Below, piece by piece: positions 1-8,942 of a stretch of 26,534 nucleotides of DNA; within the stretch, counting starts at the first letter, position 1; every line of letters begins with the position of its first letter. Where the stretch lies: the NCBI GenBank assembly GCA_036897625.1, contig JAYMTA010000581.1, positions 1-26,534 on the forward strand, read 5' to 3'. The DNA is from Pelargonium cotyledonis (lineage: Eukaryota; Streptophyta; Magnoliopsida; Geraniales; Geraniaceae). The notes under the pieces were generated by a model. It saw only the letters and a list, made by a program, of their open reading frames with translations. It did no database searches and had not been told where the DNA came from. The translations under genes and the position numbers were made by a program.

Positions 1-66
1 AAAAATAAATCAAGAAATTAAAACCTATAACTTCTAATTTGATAGAAATTAACTGGACTATACTGA

Positions 67-371
67 TTTAGAAGTGTATTTACTCCGTCCGTCCCAAAAT
101 GAGTGTCATGCTCTTAATTTTTGTAAAAATTAAGAATTACCAGATAATTTAACGTGTTTTCAACATTGCACTTACTTTTTTGTCTACACATCATGTGGAG
201 ATCTGTCAATGTGTAGTTCTGTATTGCATAAGTGATAAGAGTAATATAAAAAAAAATATAATTATATAATAAACTAAAAATAAAAACATGAACTCATGTT
301 CGGCCAAAAAATTTAGATAAACCGAACAACTATTTTGAGACAGATAGAGTATGTTTTAGAAGTGTATTTAC
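67..371. repeat. 17-bp direct repeats flanking a MITE
   Basis: The 17-mer TTTAGAAGTGTATTTAC occurs at 67-83 and again, identically, at 355-371, on either side of the Stowaway-type element. This is far longer than the 2-bp TA duplication expected for that family. It may be a local duplication that accompanied insertion, or the element may have landed in an existing short duplication. The identity is seen directly; the cause is inference. Confidence 0.8.
81..351. mobile_element. Stowaway-type MITE (Tc1/mariner-derived, non-autonomous)
   Basis: The left end after the TA at 81-82 reads CTCCGTCCGTCCCAAAATGA. The reverse complement of the right end, before the TA at 350-351, reads CTCTATCTGTCTCAAAATAG. 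These form terminal inverted repeats of about 20 bp with roughly five mismatches, and they match the CTCCCTCCGTCCCA consensus known for plant Stowaway elements. The 267-bp body (83-349) is AT-rich, has no coding capacity and contains a small internal hairpin near 116-133. The diverged ends suggest an old insertion. It lies upstream of the YSL gene and could carry regulatory sequence, though nothing here shows that. Confidence 0.75.
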
Positions 372-990
372 AAAGATTTACCAACAAAAACATTTCCAAA
401 AATAAAAAGTCCACAAAACATTCCCTTTCCTTTTAAGTTCCACACACACAAACCAAACCAAACCCCACGCGGGGCTCATGAGAGAGAAAGACTGAATGGG
501 AAAGAAAGTTAAGGTTCCAATTCCATAGAGAATATGGATGGTATTTTCTAGTTCGTTTTCACTATTTAACCCCATTCAATCAAAAAAGTTATTTTTTTCG
601 ATTTTTCCCACTTCTTCAGGTTCTAGTATCATCCACAAAAAGTGCCCAACACGCGCTCCATTTATTCCTGATAGAATGTGTGGCACGAGACACCTGATGC
701 TGACATGTATGGCCAAAACCGATTCCCACTTTCACCAAATCAATCTCCACCGTCCGATCAAAACCCACGAGCCCATTTCTTGGACCCACCAAACTCTATC
801 TCCTCTCTCCCTCTCTTTCTTCATCGTTTTCACTGTATCAGCGTCACCATTTTTGACCATTGGTTGGTCTTCAAAGTTTTTTAGCTGAAGAATCGGATCA
901 TTCTAAAAACCCATCAAATCAATGATGGATTTGAAGTCATTGAAGAAGCTGTAGCTGTGGAATTTTTTTGGAGCTGTGTGCGTTGTGCAC
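372..990. other. Upstream region of the YSL gene, no gene seen
   Basis: No credible coding region is visible; short open frames here lack family resemblance. About 790-830 is a C/T-rich stretch of the kind often found near plant transcription starts and in 5' leaders. It is preceded by a mixed-composition block (about 640-790) with ACGCG- and CCACG-type motifs. This is probably promoter and perhaps leader for the + strand YSL gene. The transcription start cannot be fixed from sequence alone. Confidence 0.45.
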
Positions 991-1156
991 TATAAAAAGT
1001 TACTCTTTTTTTTACGTATTGTGCTACAAATTTTTCTTTTTTTTTTTGGGTTTTTATTGCAGTACATGAAGTTGATGCAGTACATGAAGTTGATGTAGTA
1101 CAGATTTTAAGCTTCGGTTGGTGGGTTTTGGTTACTGAGTTGATGCGTATAAAAAG
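991..1156 (+). promoter_or_regulatory. YSL: Two candidate TATA boxes upstream of YSL
   Basis: TATAAAAAGTT occurs at 991-1001 and again at 1148-1158, both upstream of the repeated leader. Either could set a start site for the YSL transcript, but the C/T-rich stretch near 790-830 suggests transcription may begin earlier. The assignment is weak because AT-rich plant DNA yields such boxes by chance. Confidence 0.25.
1060..1103. repeat. 18-bp tandem repeat in the YSL leader
   Basis: The unit CAGTACATGAAGTTGATG occurs twice back to back (1060-1077 and 1078-1095), followed by a partial third copy (TAGTACAG). It lies between the two candidate TATA boxes. Each unit contains an ATG, so if transcribed it adds short upstream start codons. 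Confidence 0.8.
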
Positions 1157-1399
1157 TTGGGATTTTTATTTGGCTTTGAGTTTGTGCCATTTTGGGGGTA
1201 GTTTCAATTTTCAAGGTGGGTTCTGTGTATTTATTACTCTGAAGGTCGCATTGGGAGACCCAATTGAATTTATTTTGTGGGTTCTGAGATTTTTCTGCGT
1301 CAGATAAAGACGCAAAACTGGGTTTTTTTCAAGTCAACGCAGTGGTTTTCGGTTGGAGAAAAGGCAGAGGAATCAAAGTCCAACTGGGTTTGTTTCATT

Positions 1400-2000
1400 G
1401 TCTTAAAGAATCAAAGTTTTTGGATTTTTATTTGTAAAGGTGAGAACTTGATGTTCATTTTCTGTGTTTTTTTTATATAAAAAAATTTGTTGGGTTCTGT
1501 ATTGATTTGGTTTATGGGTTTTGATTGTTTTGGTGTTGTTTGTGTCATGTTTTGATGTTCAGAGTTGAAGATAGAGCAGAAGAAGCAAATTCCAGCTGTT
1601 TTTTTTTTTTTTTTTTTTTGCTTAATTGTCTTGAAAGAATCAAACATTTGGGGTCTTTATAAGGTGAGAACTTGACAGTCATTTTCTGGGTTTTTCATTT
1701 TGCTTCTGGAGTTTGAGAACTTGACATTCATTTTCTGGGTTTTTCATTTTTGTTCTGTTTATTGTCCTGATTTGGCTTCAGGGTTTTGATTGTTTTGGTT
1801 CTGTCTTTTGTCAATGTTCAGAGAAGAATGTATTGAAATAGAAGAAGAGAGAGAGAGAGAGATTCAGAGTTGAAGTAAAGGTGAGAACTTGATGTTCATT
1901 TTCCGGGTTTTCCAATTTTGTTGTGTTCACTGTATTGATTTTGCTTCTGGGTTTTGATTGTTTTGTCAATGTTCAGAGAAGGATGTGTTGAAATGGAAGA
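1400..2000 (+). repeat. YSL: Tandemly duplicated leader mini-exon and intron unit of YSL
   Basis: Three diverged copies of one unit lie in a row. Each has a donor AAGGTGAGAACTTG (introns would start at 1440, 1664 and 1881), then a TTCATTTTC stretch, then GGGTTTTGATTGTTTT (1515, 1781, 1949), then an acceptor GTTCAG (introns would end at 1562, 1821 and 1976). An extra partial copy of GAGAACTTGACATTCATTTTC-like sequence sits near 1715. The segments between acceptor and donor (1563-1663 and 1822-1880) are leader mini-exon candidates. After the second and third acceptors the sequence is nearly the same (AGAAGRATGTRTTGAAATRG). In the third copy ATG is the YSL start; in the second copy the matching triplet is ATA. 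Confidence 0.6.
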
Positions 2001-5000
2001 AGAGAGAGAGAATGAGAGAGACATGGAGGAGGTTATGGCTAGGGACGAGACTGAGGGAGGAGCGAAGAGGACCATAGCTCCATGGACTAAACAGATCACA
2101 ATCCGGGGACTCACTGCAAGTGTAGCCATTGGCATAATCTATAGTGTCATTGTAATGAAGCTCAACCTCTCCACAGGCCTTGTCCCCAACCTCAATGTAT
2201 CTGCAGCTCTATTAGCTTTCGTGTTTGTGAGGACATGGACCAAGCTCCTCCACAAGGCCGGGATTGTCTCTGCTCCGTTTAGCAGACAAGAGAACACCAT
2301 AATTCAGACTTGTGCTGTTGCTTGTTACAGCATTGCTGTTGGAGGTCAGATTCTGAGAGGGCTTATGGTTTTGTTTCTTGCTCGGGTTCGGATCCAAATT
2401 GCTAACTTTAGTGTTTGTGTTGATTTGTTGTGGAATTTGCAGGTGGTTTTGGGTCATATTTGTTGGGTTTGAACAAGAAAACTTATGAGCAAGCTGGGGT
2501 TGACACTGAGGGGAACACTCCTGGGAGCACTAAGGAGCCTGAGATTGGGTGGATGGTTGCTTTTCTTTTTGTCAGTAGCTTTGTTGGGCTTTTGGCTTTG
2601 GTTCCTCTCAGAAAGGTACTTTTTTTTTTTCGTTGATCTTTCAGTTTCTTCTAAATAGAGTAGAAAAACCCATACAATTAATTTTCGGGTTGAATAGGAT
2701 AGGGGAATCCACACATTTTACGCTAAAATCCAATCATAATGAACCCATTTCGGGTTACTCTTTATCAATCTGATCTGAATTCCTAATTGCCGCCTCTAAA
2801 ATAGAGTTATTGACTGTTAAGTACCGTGGTCTTCAGTGGGGTGTAAACGAGCCCCTCGAGCCCAGCTTGCTAAATATCTGGCTCAGAGTCATTATAACTG
2901 AGCTCGAGCCCAGCTCGTTATAATCCAAAGTGCCAGCTGTACTTGTCAATGCGGGTCGCGGGCCTAACGCATGTGTTCTTATTTAGCAACTTTTTTATCG
3001 ACTGTAGCACGTCCCACTATGTAGCAAGACACTTTAGGACCGACAAAAAGTATCCCAATAAGAACATAAGCGTTTCTTGGCCCGGCCCGCTCACTGATTC
3101 TGATATAGTTGTGGGGTTGAATAATTGCATTGGTTCTTTGAATTCCTTTAATGGATCATGTTTTTTTTTGTTTTTCTTCTAGAAATGTGTGTTTTTTTTT
3201 TTTTTTTTTTTTTTTGTTCTTTAGATAATCTCTCAAATTCTTCTAATTAGAGTGATCAGGAAGTTAATTATGGTGTTCTGTATTCGGATTATTAATGTGG
3301 TCATGTTATGATGCTGATGTGAATCAAGTGTTTCCGGGCTTTGAATTGGTACTTTTGGTTTCAAAAGAGATGGTCACAATGTTCTCATTTCCAATAAATT
3401 TTTTTTTGTGCGTCTTGAATTGGTTATGGATTATAGACACGGTTTCTGATGTAGATTAAGTTTGTTTTCGAGTCACAAGAATCTCATGTTCAACAGTCTT
3501 GTTGAGTCTTAATATGTTCTTGTTGTTCATGCATGTATCGTGTTGTTGCTAAGCAGATAATGATCATAGATTACAAACTATCGTATCCAAGTGGAACTGC
3601 AACTGCAGTTCTCATTAACGGGTTTCACACGCCCAAAGGAGACGAGATGGCCAAGTACGCATCCATGAACTCAAATTTCTAGGCAACCCGAGTTTCTATG
3701 AAACTTAAACTGATCTTAAGTTCCGTTCTTGCAGGAAGCAAGTCCACGGGTTCGCGAAGTTCTTTTCGTTTAGTTTCTTTTGGGCCTTCTTTCAGTGGTT
3801 TTATGCTGGTGGAGAGCAGTGTGGATTCGCTCAGTTTCCTACGTTTGGCTTAAAAGCTTGGAGAAACTCGTGCGTGCATCTCTTGCCCTTACCTTTGTTT
3901 TTATACCGAAATTTCTATCAAAATGGTTCTCTATGGTCCTGACGTTGATATCCGCTAGTTTCGTTCATTAATTTTGATGATGTGACATCATCCATTGCTT
4001 AATGTACTTAACAGTAAGACCATTTTGGCCGATTTTTAATAGTTAGGGGACCATTTTGGTATCCATTTTGATAGTTTTTCTTTTTATTAGCGAATGATCT
4101 TTTCGTGCTCATTTGGTCGGATGATATTGTATCTTGCAGGTTCTACCTCAATTTCAGCATGACGTACATTGGGGCGGGAATGATATGCTCACATCTCGTG
4201 AACTTGTCGTTGCTTCTTGGCGCCGTTCTATCTTGGGGAGTGATGTGGCCGTTAATAAAAGGGCTTAAAGGCGAGTGGTTCCCCGAAACGCTATCAGAAA
4301 GTAGCATGAAGAGTCTAAATGGTTACAAGGTTCGTTAATCGAATTGTTTAAATCTTTTTGCGTCTCTTGTACTGTTCAAAAATTTAAAATTAGCCCTTAA
4401 AAATGACGAAATTGACACCATCATTACATTGTTCTCGAAACTTTACATTATATCGATACAAAAATCACCAAAAAATCATGTTGAAAAGAAGCATGAAATC
4501 AACACAAGAATAGAACACAAAATTATGATTTTCTTAGCATGAAAAGAAGCTAAAACTTCTATATTTGAACCTTCCATAGATGCAGAAACCGAAAGATTTA
4601 ACACGAAATGAAACTAACAATGGAATCTTAACTTTCTCGTATAAGAATTGTTATATCATCATTTCCAAAGCCGAATATGATAATGTATTGACATGTTGTG
4701 TGCAGGTTTTTATATCTATTGCTCTGATTTTAGGAGACGGTCTCTACAATTTTCTTAAGATTCTGTTTTATACAGCAAGGAACATTCAAGCTCGAGTCAA
4801 CCACAAGAATCTCAAAACGAGTAAGCTCGTTATGTATTTGCTGCTACAATTGTGTTCATTACATAGATAAAAACACAAAACTATAAAGCATGTTTCTCTT
4901 TTTGTTCCTTTAGATGGTCTTAACAAGGATGATCTCGATGATCATCACCGAAACGAATTGTTCGTAAGAGAAGGCATTCCCATTTGGGTCGCGTGTGTAG

Positions 5001-5854
5001 GGTACACCCTTTTCTCAATCATCTCCATCATTGTGATCCCGATCATGTTTCCCCAGCTCAAGTGGTATTACGTAGTAGTTGCCTACATCCTCGCACCCTC
5101 TTTGAGCTTTTGCAACGCCTATGGCGCTGGCCTAACGGATATAAACATGGCGTATAATTATGGTAAAGTAGCTCTCTTCGTGCTAGCTGCATTGACGGGA
5201 AATGACTCTGGCGTAGTGGCGGGGCTCGTGGGATGCGGCTTGATCAAGTCCATTGTCTCCATTTCGTCTGACCTAATGCATGACTTCAAGACGGGACATT
5301 TGACTCTCACTTCCCCGCGATCAATGCTTCTTAGCCAAGCCATCGGGACAGCTATAGGTTGTGTGGTTGCGCCTCTCGTGTTTTTTCTCTTTTACAAGGC
5401 ATTTGACGTGGGAAACCCTAATGGTGAGTACAAAGCGCCTTATGCCATAATCTACCGAAACATGGCCATTCTCGGGGTCCAGGGCTTCTCCGCCCTGCCC
5501 CAGCATTGCCTGCAGTTGTGTTACGGGTTTTTCGGTTTTGCCATTGTTGCCAACTTGGTGAAGGATCTTTCCCCCGCGAACATTGCCCGTTGGGTTCCGC
5601 TTCCTATGGCAATGGCCGTTCCTTTCTTGGTTGGAGCTTACTTTGCAATTGATATGTGTGTTGGGAGTTTGGTTGTGTTTGTTTGGCACAAGGTGAATAG
5701 TCGGAAGGCAAGTTTGATGGTTCCTGCGGTTGCGTCCGGATTGATTTGTGGAGACGGGTTGTGGATACTTCCTTCTTCGATCCTTGCATTGTTGAAGGTC
5801 AATCCTCCTATATGCATGAGCTTCTTTCCGACCCTTAAAGGCACTTTTAGATGA
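1993..5854 (+). CDS. YSL: Metal-nicotianamine transporter, Yellow Stripe-Like family (YSL1/2/3 clade)
   Basis: This is a predicted plasma-membrane transporter of the oligopeptide transporter (OPT) superfamily. Known YSL1/2/3 proteins carry Fe, Zn and Cu chelated to nicotianamine, for vein unloading and seed loading. Seven coding exons join in frame: 1993-2344, 2443-2615, 3557-3654, 3735-3869, 4140-4329, 4706-4820 and 4914-5854, all with GT-AG borders, giving 667 aa against about 675 for the family. After an acidic N-terminus comes [11 protein letters not shown], then many hydrophobic spans. Signature blocks include [84 protein letters not shown] and [17 protein letters not shown]. The start at 1993 is chosen because an acceptor (CAG ending at 1976) lies just upstream and the protein length fits; in-frame ATGs at 1954 and 1969 would sit in the upstream intron. 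No breaks are seen. YSL1 versus YSL3 orthology is not resolved. Confidence 0.95.
2953..3093. repeat. Inverted repeat (foldback) in YSL intron 2
   Basis: About 2953-3001 and the reverse complement of about 3045-3092 match imperfectly: GCGGGCC, then ACGCnTnTGTTCTTATT, then ACTTTTTnnTCG. The region could form a long imperfect hairpin with a loop of about 45 nt. The right arm carries about 9 extra bases. Just upstream (2845-2925), a GAGCTCGAGCCCAGCTCGTT-like motif occurs in two variants, typical of old plant repeats. This is probably a degraded foldback MITE; family unknown. Confidence 0.5.
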
Positions 5855-6358
5855 TGAAAGTTCGTGAACAAAGCCTTCATCTTAACTTATAAAAATCTTA
5901 TGTAATGTACCGTCATTTTTAAGTTTACTAGAGTCTCGTGTACTGAACTGCACGATTTGTAATTGTTCAGCCGAAAGATAAGATGGTGTAGGGTTTTGTC
6001 AAGGTATCAAGTGGTAAGGGTTAGTCTTTGACATGTCTAAAGATGTAGAAAATACAAGTTGTGATAAATAAATAAATGATTAAAATAAATAAATAAATAA
6101 ATTATGATACATTTGATGAAAGATACATGTATTTCTTAATAGGTATAGTGGTATAGATGATTTATTTTGAGGCATATAGCAATTTTCAAATTATTATGCA
6201 AAAACAAAAAATGACAAATTAATTTTTAATTTATAAATTAACATTTTCGCTGACTATTTAATATCCACTTGTTCAAAATAATAAATACAAAACTTTAAAT
6301 TGTCCAACAAATTGAAATCAATACTTTAAAATTAGTAATGAATTTTTTTCAAACGAAA
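5855..6358. other. Intergenic: YSL 3' flank with AAAT microsatellite
   Basis: This is 3' flank of YSL. An (AAAT)n-like microsatellite at about 6064-6103 contains several AATAAA hexamers that could serve as poly(A) signals for YSL. The remainder (6104-6358) is AT-rich with nothing recognisable. Confidence 0.5.
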
Positions 6359-6468
6359 AGTCATAATTGCCCCTACTCACCTACCCTCCACCTAGCACAA
6401 TCTCCTGCAAAATTCCACAAGTTGTGAGGTCAATTTTGGGAACTCATCAAACATCTTGAAATATAAAA
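6359..6468 (+). promoter_or_regulatory. CB5: Proximal promoter of cytochrome b5 gene A
   Basis: TATAAAA lies at 6462-6468. Upstream, TAATTGCCCCT at about 6364 and a TGTGAGGTCAATT block at about 6423 recur at matching spacing in front of gene B (about 8646 and 8703). The promoter was therefore duplicated together with the gene. Conservation between diverged copies suggests functional elements, but no specific factor site is claimed. Confidence 0.6.
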
Positions 6469-6544
6469 ATATTTGGGATTTGACTACGGTTGCAAGAGAA
6501 CACAGAAAAAGAAGAGCCCAGCTTCACTCCAACAATCTCTCTCT

Positions 6545-6658
6545 GTAAGCTAAAAACCTCTGATTCTTCTTTAAATTCTCTTTATTTTTTCTGCATAAAG
6601 ATTCAATCTTTTGGGTTTGAATTTTGATGGGTTTGTGTTTGTTTTGTGTGAATTTTAG
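6545..6658 (+). other. CB5: 5'-UTR intron of cytochrome b5 gene A
   Basis: A donor GTAAGCTAAAAA at 6545 and an acceptor ATTTTAG ending at 6658 bracket an intron that ends five bases before the ATG. The same intron is found in front of genes B and C, with a shared inner block (TTTTGGGTTTGAATTTTGATGGGTTTGTGTT-like, about 6609-6640). Leader introns of this kind often enhance expression in plants; that role is inference here. Confidence 0.7.
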
Positions 6659-6663
6659 TAAAA

Positions 6664-8262
6664 ATGGTTTCAGATCCAAAAGTTTACAGATTTGAAGAGG
6701 TGGCACTTCACAACAAGACCAGAGATTGTTGGCTGATTATTTCTGGGAAGGTCAGATCTTTCTCAGATTTCATGTTTTCTTGATTCATTTATTGACCAAA
6801 CCTTTTGTTTGGATGCTGAGAAAATGTTTCTTTTCTTGGAAATTTGTTGATTGATTTGATCGATTTATTGTTTGAGCCGTGTCGGGTAGGACAAATCCAT
6901 ATAGTGTGCAACTAAAGTTGGGAATTCGAGTCGTAACAAGATATAAATTAGTGTATTTGAGTTGATACATTTTGTAATTGTATCGTGTTTTTGGCCCGAC
7001 ATACAGTTTTTGGGTTGGGCATGACAAATTCATACAGTTTCCAACTAAAGTTATTGATACGAGTCAGACACAAAATTAGCGTATTTGAGCTAATGCATTT
7101 TGTAACTGTATCCTGTTTTTGGCCCGACCCGTTTCAGTATGTGGCCTGGCCTGCATTGCGTAGTATAATAACTGACATGAAAAATCATTAGCGGAAAGTT
7201 TCATAGTCATGTAAACAATAGAGTATCGGTATGTAGCCTGCATTTGCCAAGGTACATTCTTTTCTTGTCAATGTAGCTTAACTTACAAAAGACGGTATTT
7301 AAATAGTGTTTGGATTCAATTTTTTGTTTACGAATGAGAATCGAGATTCGTTTTCTAGGATACACTGTGTTTAACGGATTTTCGAATCATTTATAAGGTC
7401 ATTTGATAGCTCTTCTCTAAGATTGGCATGCACTTTGAACTATGTATGCTCCGACACTAGCTTGTTGCAATCTAAAATGAATAACAATTCCTCGTCGGTG
7501 TCAGTGTAATATATTGAAACACTTTTATTTACTTGGAACTCTTGATTAACATTGATTATGTTGCTTTATTTCAGGTGTACGATGTAAGTTTATTTGTGGA
7601 AGATCATCCCGGAGGTGATGCGGTTATGTTAGGAGCAACCGGTAAGTCCACATTACCGATTTCGATTACCCCTCTATCAAAATTATCGGAGGTCAAACTT
7701 TCTTGCATCTCATGAGATACCAATAAAGATACACATCCTTACAGACAAAAATGTAATTTCACGAGTTCATAACTGTACTTAATCGATTTTTAGGGGCAAA
7801 TCACACTTTTATCATAGGCCAATAGGTAAAAATTGCCTCGTCTGCCTAATTTGACGGTACTGCACAGATCGGAAAATTCGAAATTAAAAATAGCATAGTT
7901 TGTGATCGGAATAGAACATTTTCCAACTCAATCTGTAAGTTCCAGTTTCATGTTCAAATTGTCAGTTCTACTTTATACACGATGACTAACTCTGTCTGAA
8001 AGTTGCAGGCATCGATGCTACGAAAGATTTTGAAGACATCGGACACAGTGATTTTGCGAAAGAGACGATGGACAAGTACTACATTGGAGAGATCGATTCA
8101 TCGACTGTTCCGCCGAAACCAACATATGTTTCCACAAATAAACCTCACCACAATCAAGACATGACAACCAAGTTTGTGGTCAAGATTTTAGGGTTTTTGG
8201 TACCTCTCATGATCTTAGGTTTAGCTTTTGCAGTACCACACTACACCAAGAAAGATGACTAG
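6664..8262 (+). CDS. CB5: Cytochrome b5, gene A of a tandem array
   Basis: This is a small tail-anchored haem protein that passes electrons from NADH- or NADPH-reductases to ER desaturases, hydroxylases and P450s. Three coding exons (6664-6750, 7575-7641, 8009-8262) give 135 aa, the family's usual size. The haem ligands are His40 in DHPGG and His64 in GHS; both are present. A hydrophobic span near residues 107-127 (KILGFLVPLMILGLAFAV) is followed by a short tail, PHYTKKDD, as expected for C-terminal anchoring in the ER membrane. Gene A is the most diverged copy: it has GATGIDATKDFED where B and C have [13 protein letters not shown], and Pro-His after the anchor where B and C have Arg-Tyr. Intron 1 is 824 nt and intron 2 is 367 nt. 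It is intact. Confidence 0.95.
6884..7128. repeat. Tandem duplication of about 130 bp in gene A intron 1
   Basis: Two diverged copies (about 6884-7000 and 7017-7128) share GACAAATYCATA, CAACTAAAGTT, GTATTTGAG and TTTTTGGCCCGAC in the same order, offset by 128-133 bp. Looser relatives of the GGGACAAATTC motif occur near 13775 and 14941. It is probably an old dispersed repeat; family not identified. Confidence 0.6.
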
Positions 8263-8639
8263 ACTTGTATTGTTTATACATTTATGAACGTTTTTTTTAT
8301 CGAATTGCTTTTTCGTCAATTCTGACGTGTCTTGGTAGTTAATAGAATAGTACTGATTACAAGTTGCAAAATAAGAACACGTGAATTTTTGACACGCGGC
8401 CCGAATCGAAAAGAAAAACTAGAAGTCGATATAAGCTCTAACTAAAATCTCTAACTTTTGCACCATTTTGATCGAACATTTTAGATTCTACCGAATTCAC
8501 ATTAGATATCTTTTTAAGAATAATGATAGTCTAAATTTTGAAATTTTCAAGATTTGAACAAATAATTTTAAAACATCAATGTCATTTCTTGTGCAACCCA
8601 ACCCAAAGACCCATACTTGTCCATTTTTCAAAGAAATAA
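8263..8639. other. Intergenic between cytochrome b5 genes A and B
   Basis: This is the 3' flank of gene A. A G-box core CACGTG is present at 8378-8383, about 365 bp upstream of the gene B TATA box. A single G-box is weak evidence of regulation. The rest is AT-rich with nothing recognisable. Confidence 0.4.
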
Positions 8640-8748
8640 AATGTCGTAATTGCCCCTGCACAACTACCCCCACCTAACCAAATGTCCTGAAATTTCACAA
8701 ACTGTGAGGTCAATTATGGAATCTCTCACAGTATCTGGACATATAAAA
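8640..8748 (+). promoter_or_regulatory. CB5: Proximal promoter of cytochrome b5 gene B
   Basis: TATAAAA lies at 8742-8748. The upstream block resembles the gene A promoter: TAATTGCCCCT at about 8648, an ACCCCCACCTA stretch and CTGTGAGGTCAATT at about 8702, with a similar distance to the TATA box. The leader that follows (GAAGAAGAAAAGCTCAG) also resembles genes A and C. Confidence 0.6.
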
Positions 8749-8812
8749 GAAAGACAACACAGAGAAGACGAAGAAGAAAAGCTCAGCTTCTCAACATCAA
8801 AAATTTCTGTGT

Positions 8813-8933
8813 GTAAGCTAAAAATTCACTAATTCTATGCTTCTTCTTTGATTTTCTGCATAAAAATTGAATCTTTTGGGATTGAAATTTGATGGGTCTG
8901 TGTTGTTTTTGTGTTTTTTGTGATTTTTTGTAG
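8813..8933 (+). other. CB5: 5'-UTR intron of cytochrome b5 gene B
   Basis: The donor GTAAGCTAAAAA at 8813 is identical to the gene A donor. The acceptor is TTTTTGTAG ending at 8933, with a second AG three bases on (CAG ending at 8936). The interior shares CTGCATAAA and TTTTGGGATTGAAATTTGATGGG-type blocks with gene A. The ATG follows at 8943. Confidence 0.7.
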
Positions 8934-8942
8934 CAGTGAGAA

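Noticed and set aside
1954-1992. Longer YSL N-terminus starting at 1954
   Set aside because: It would read through a good T-rich acceptor ending at 1976. The residues before 1993 are intron-like, and family length fits the start at 1993.
4015-4080. GACCATTTTGG repeated twice in YSL intron 4 as a transposon
   Set aside because: The motif is typical of plant transposon ends, but no matching partner arm or target duplication could be defined.
5158-5880. Several minus-strand open frames opposite the last YSL exon
   Set aside because: They are antisense shadows of a long conserved coding exon and resemble no family.
8378-8383. G-box CACGTG sites (also 12108 and 26093) as regulatory sites
   Set aside because: Three six-base palindromes in 26 kb is near chance expectation, and none sits in a shared promoter block. 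They are noted only in the region entries.
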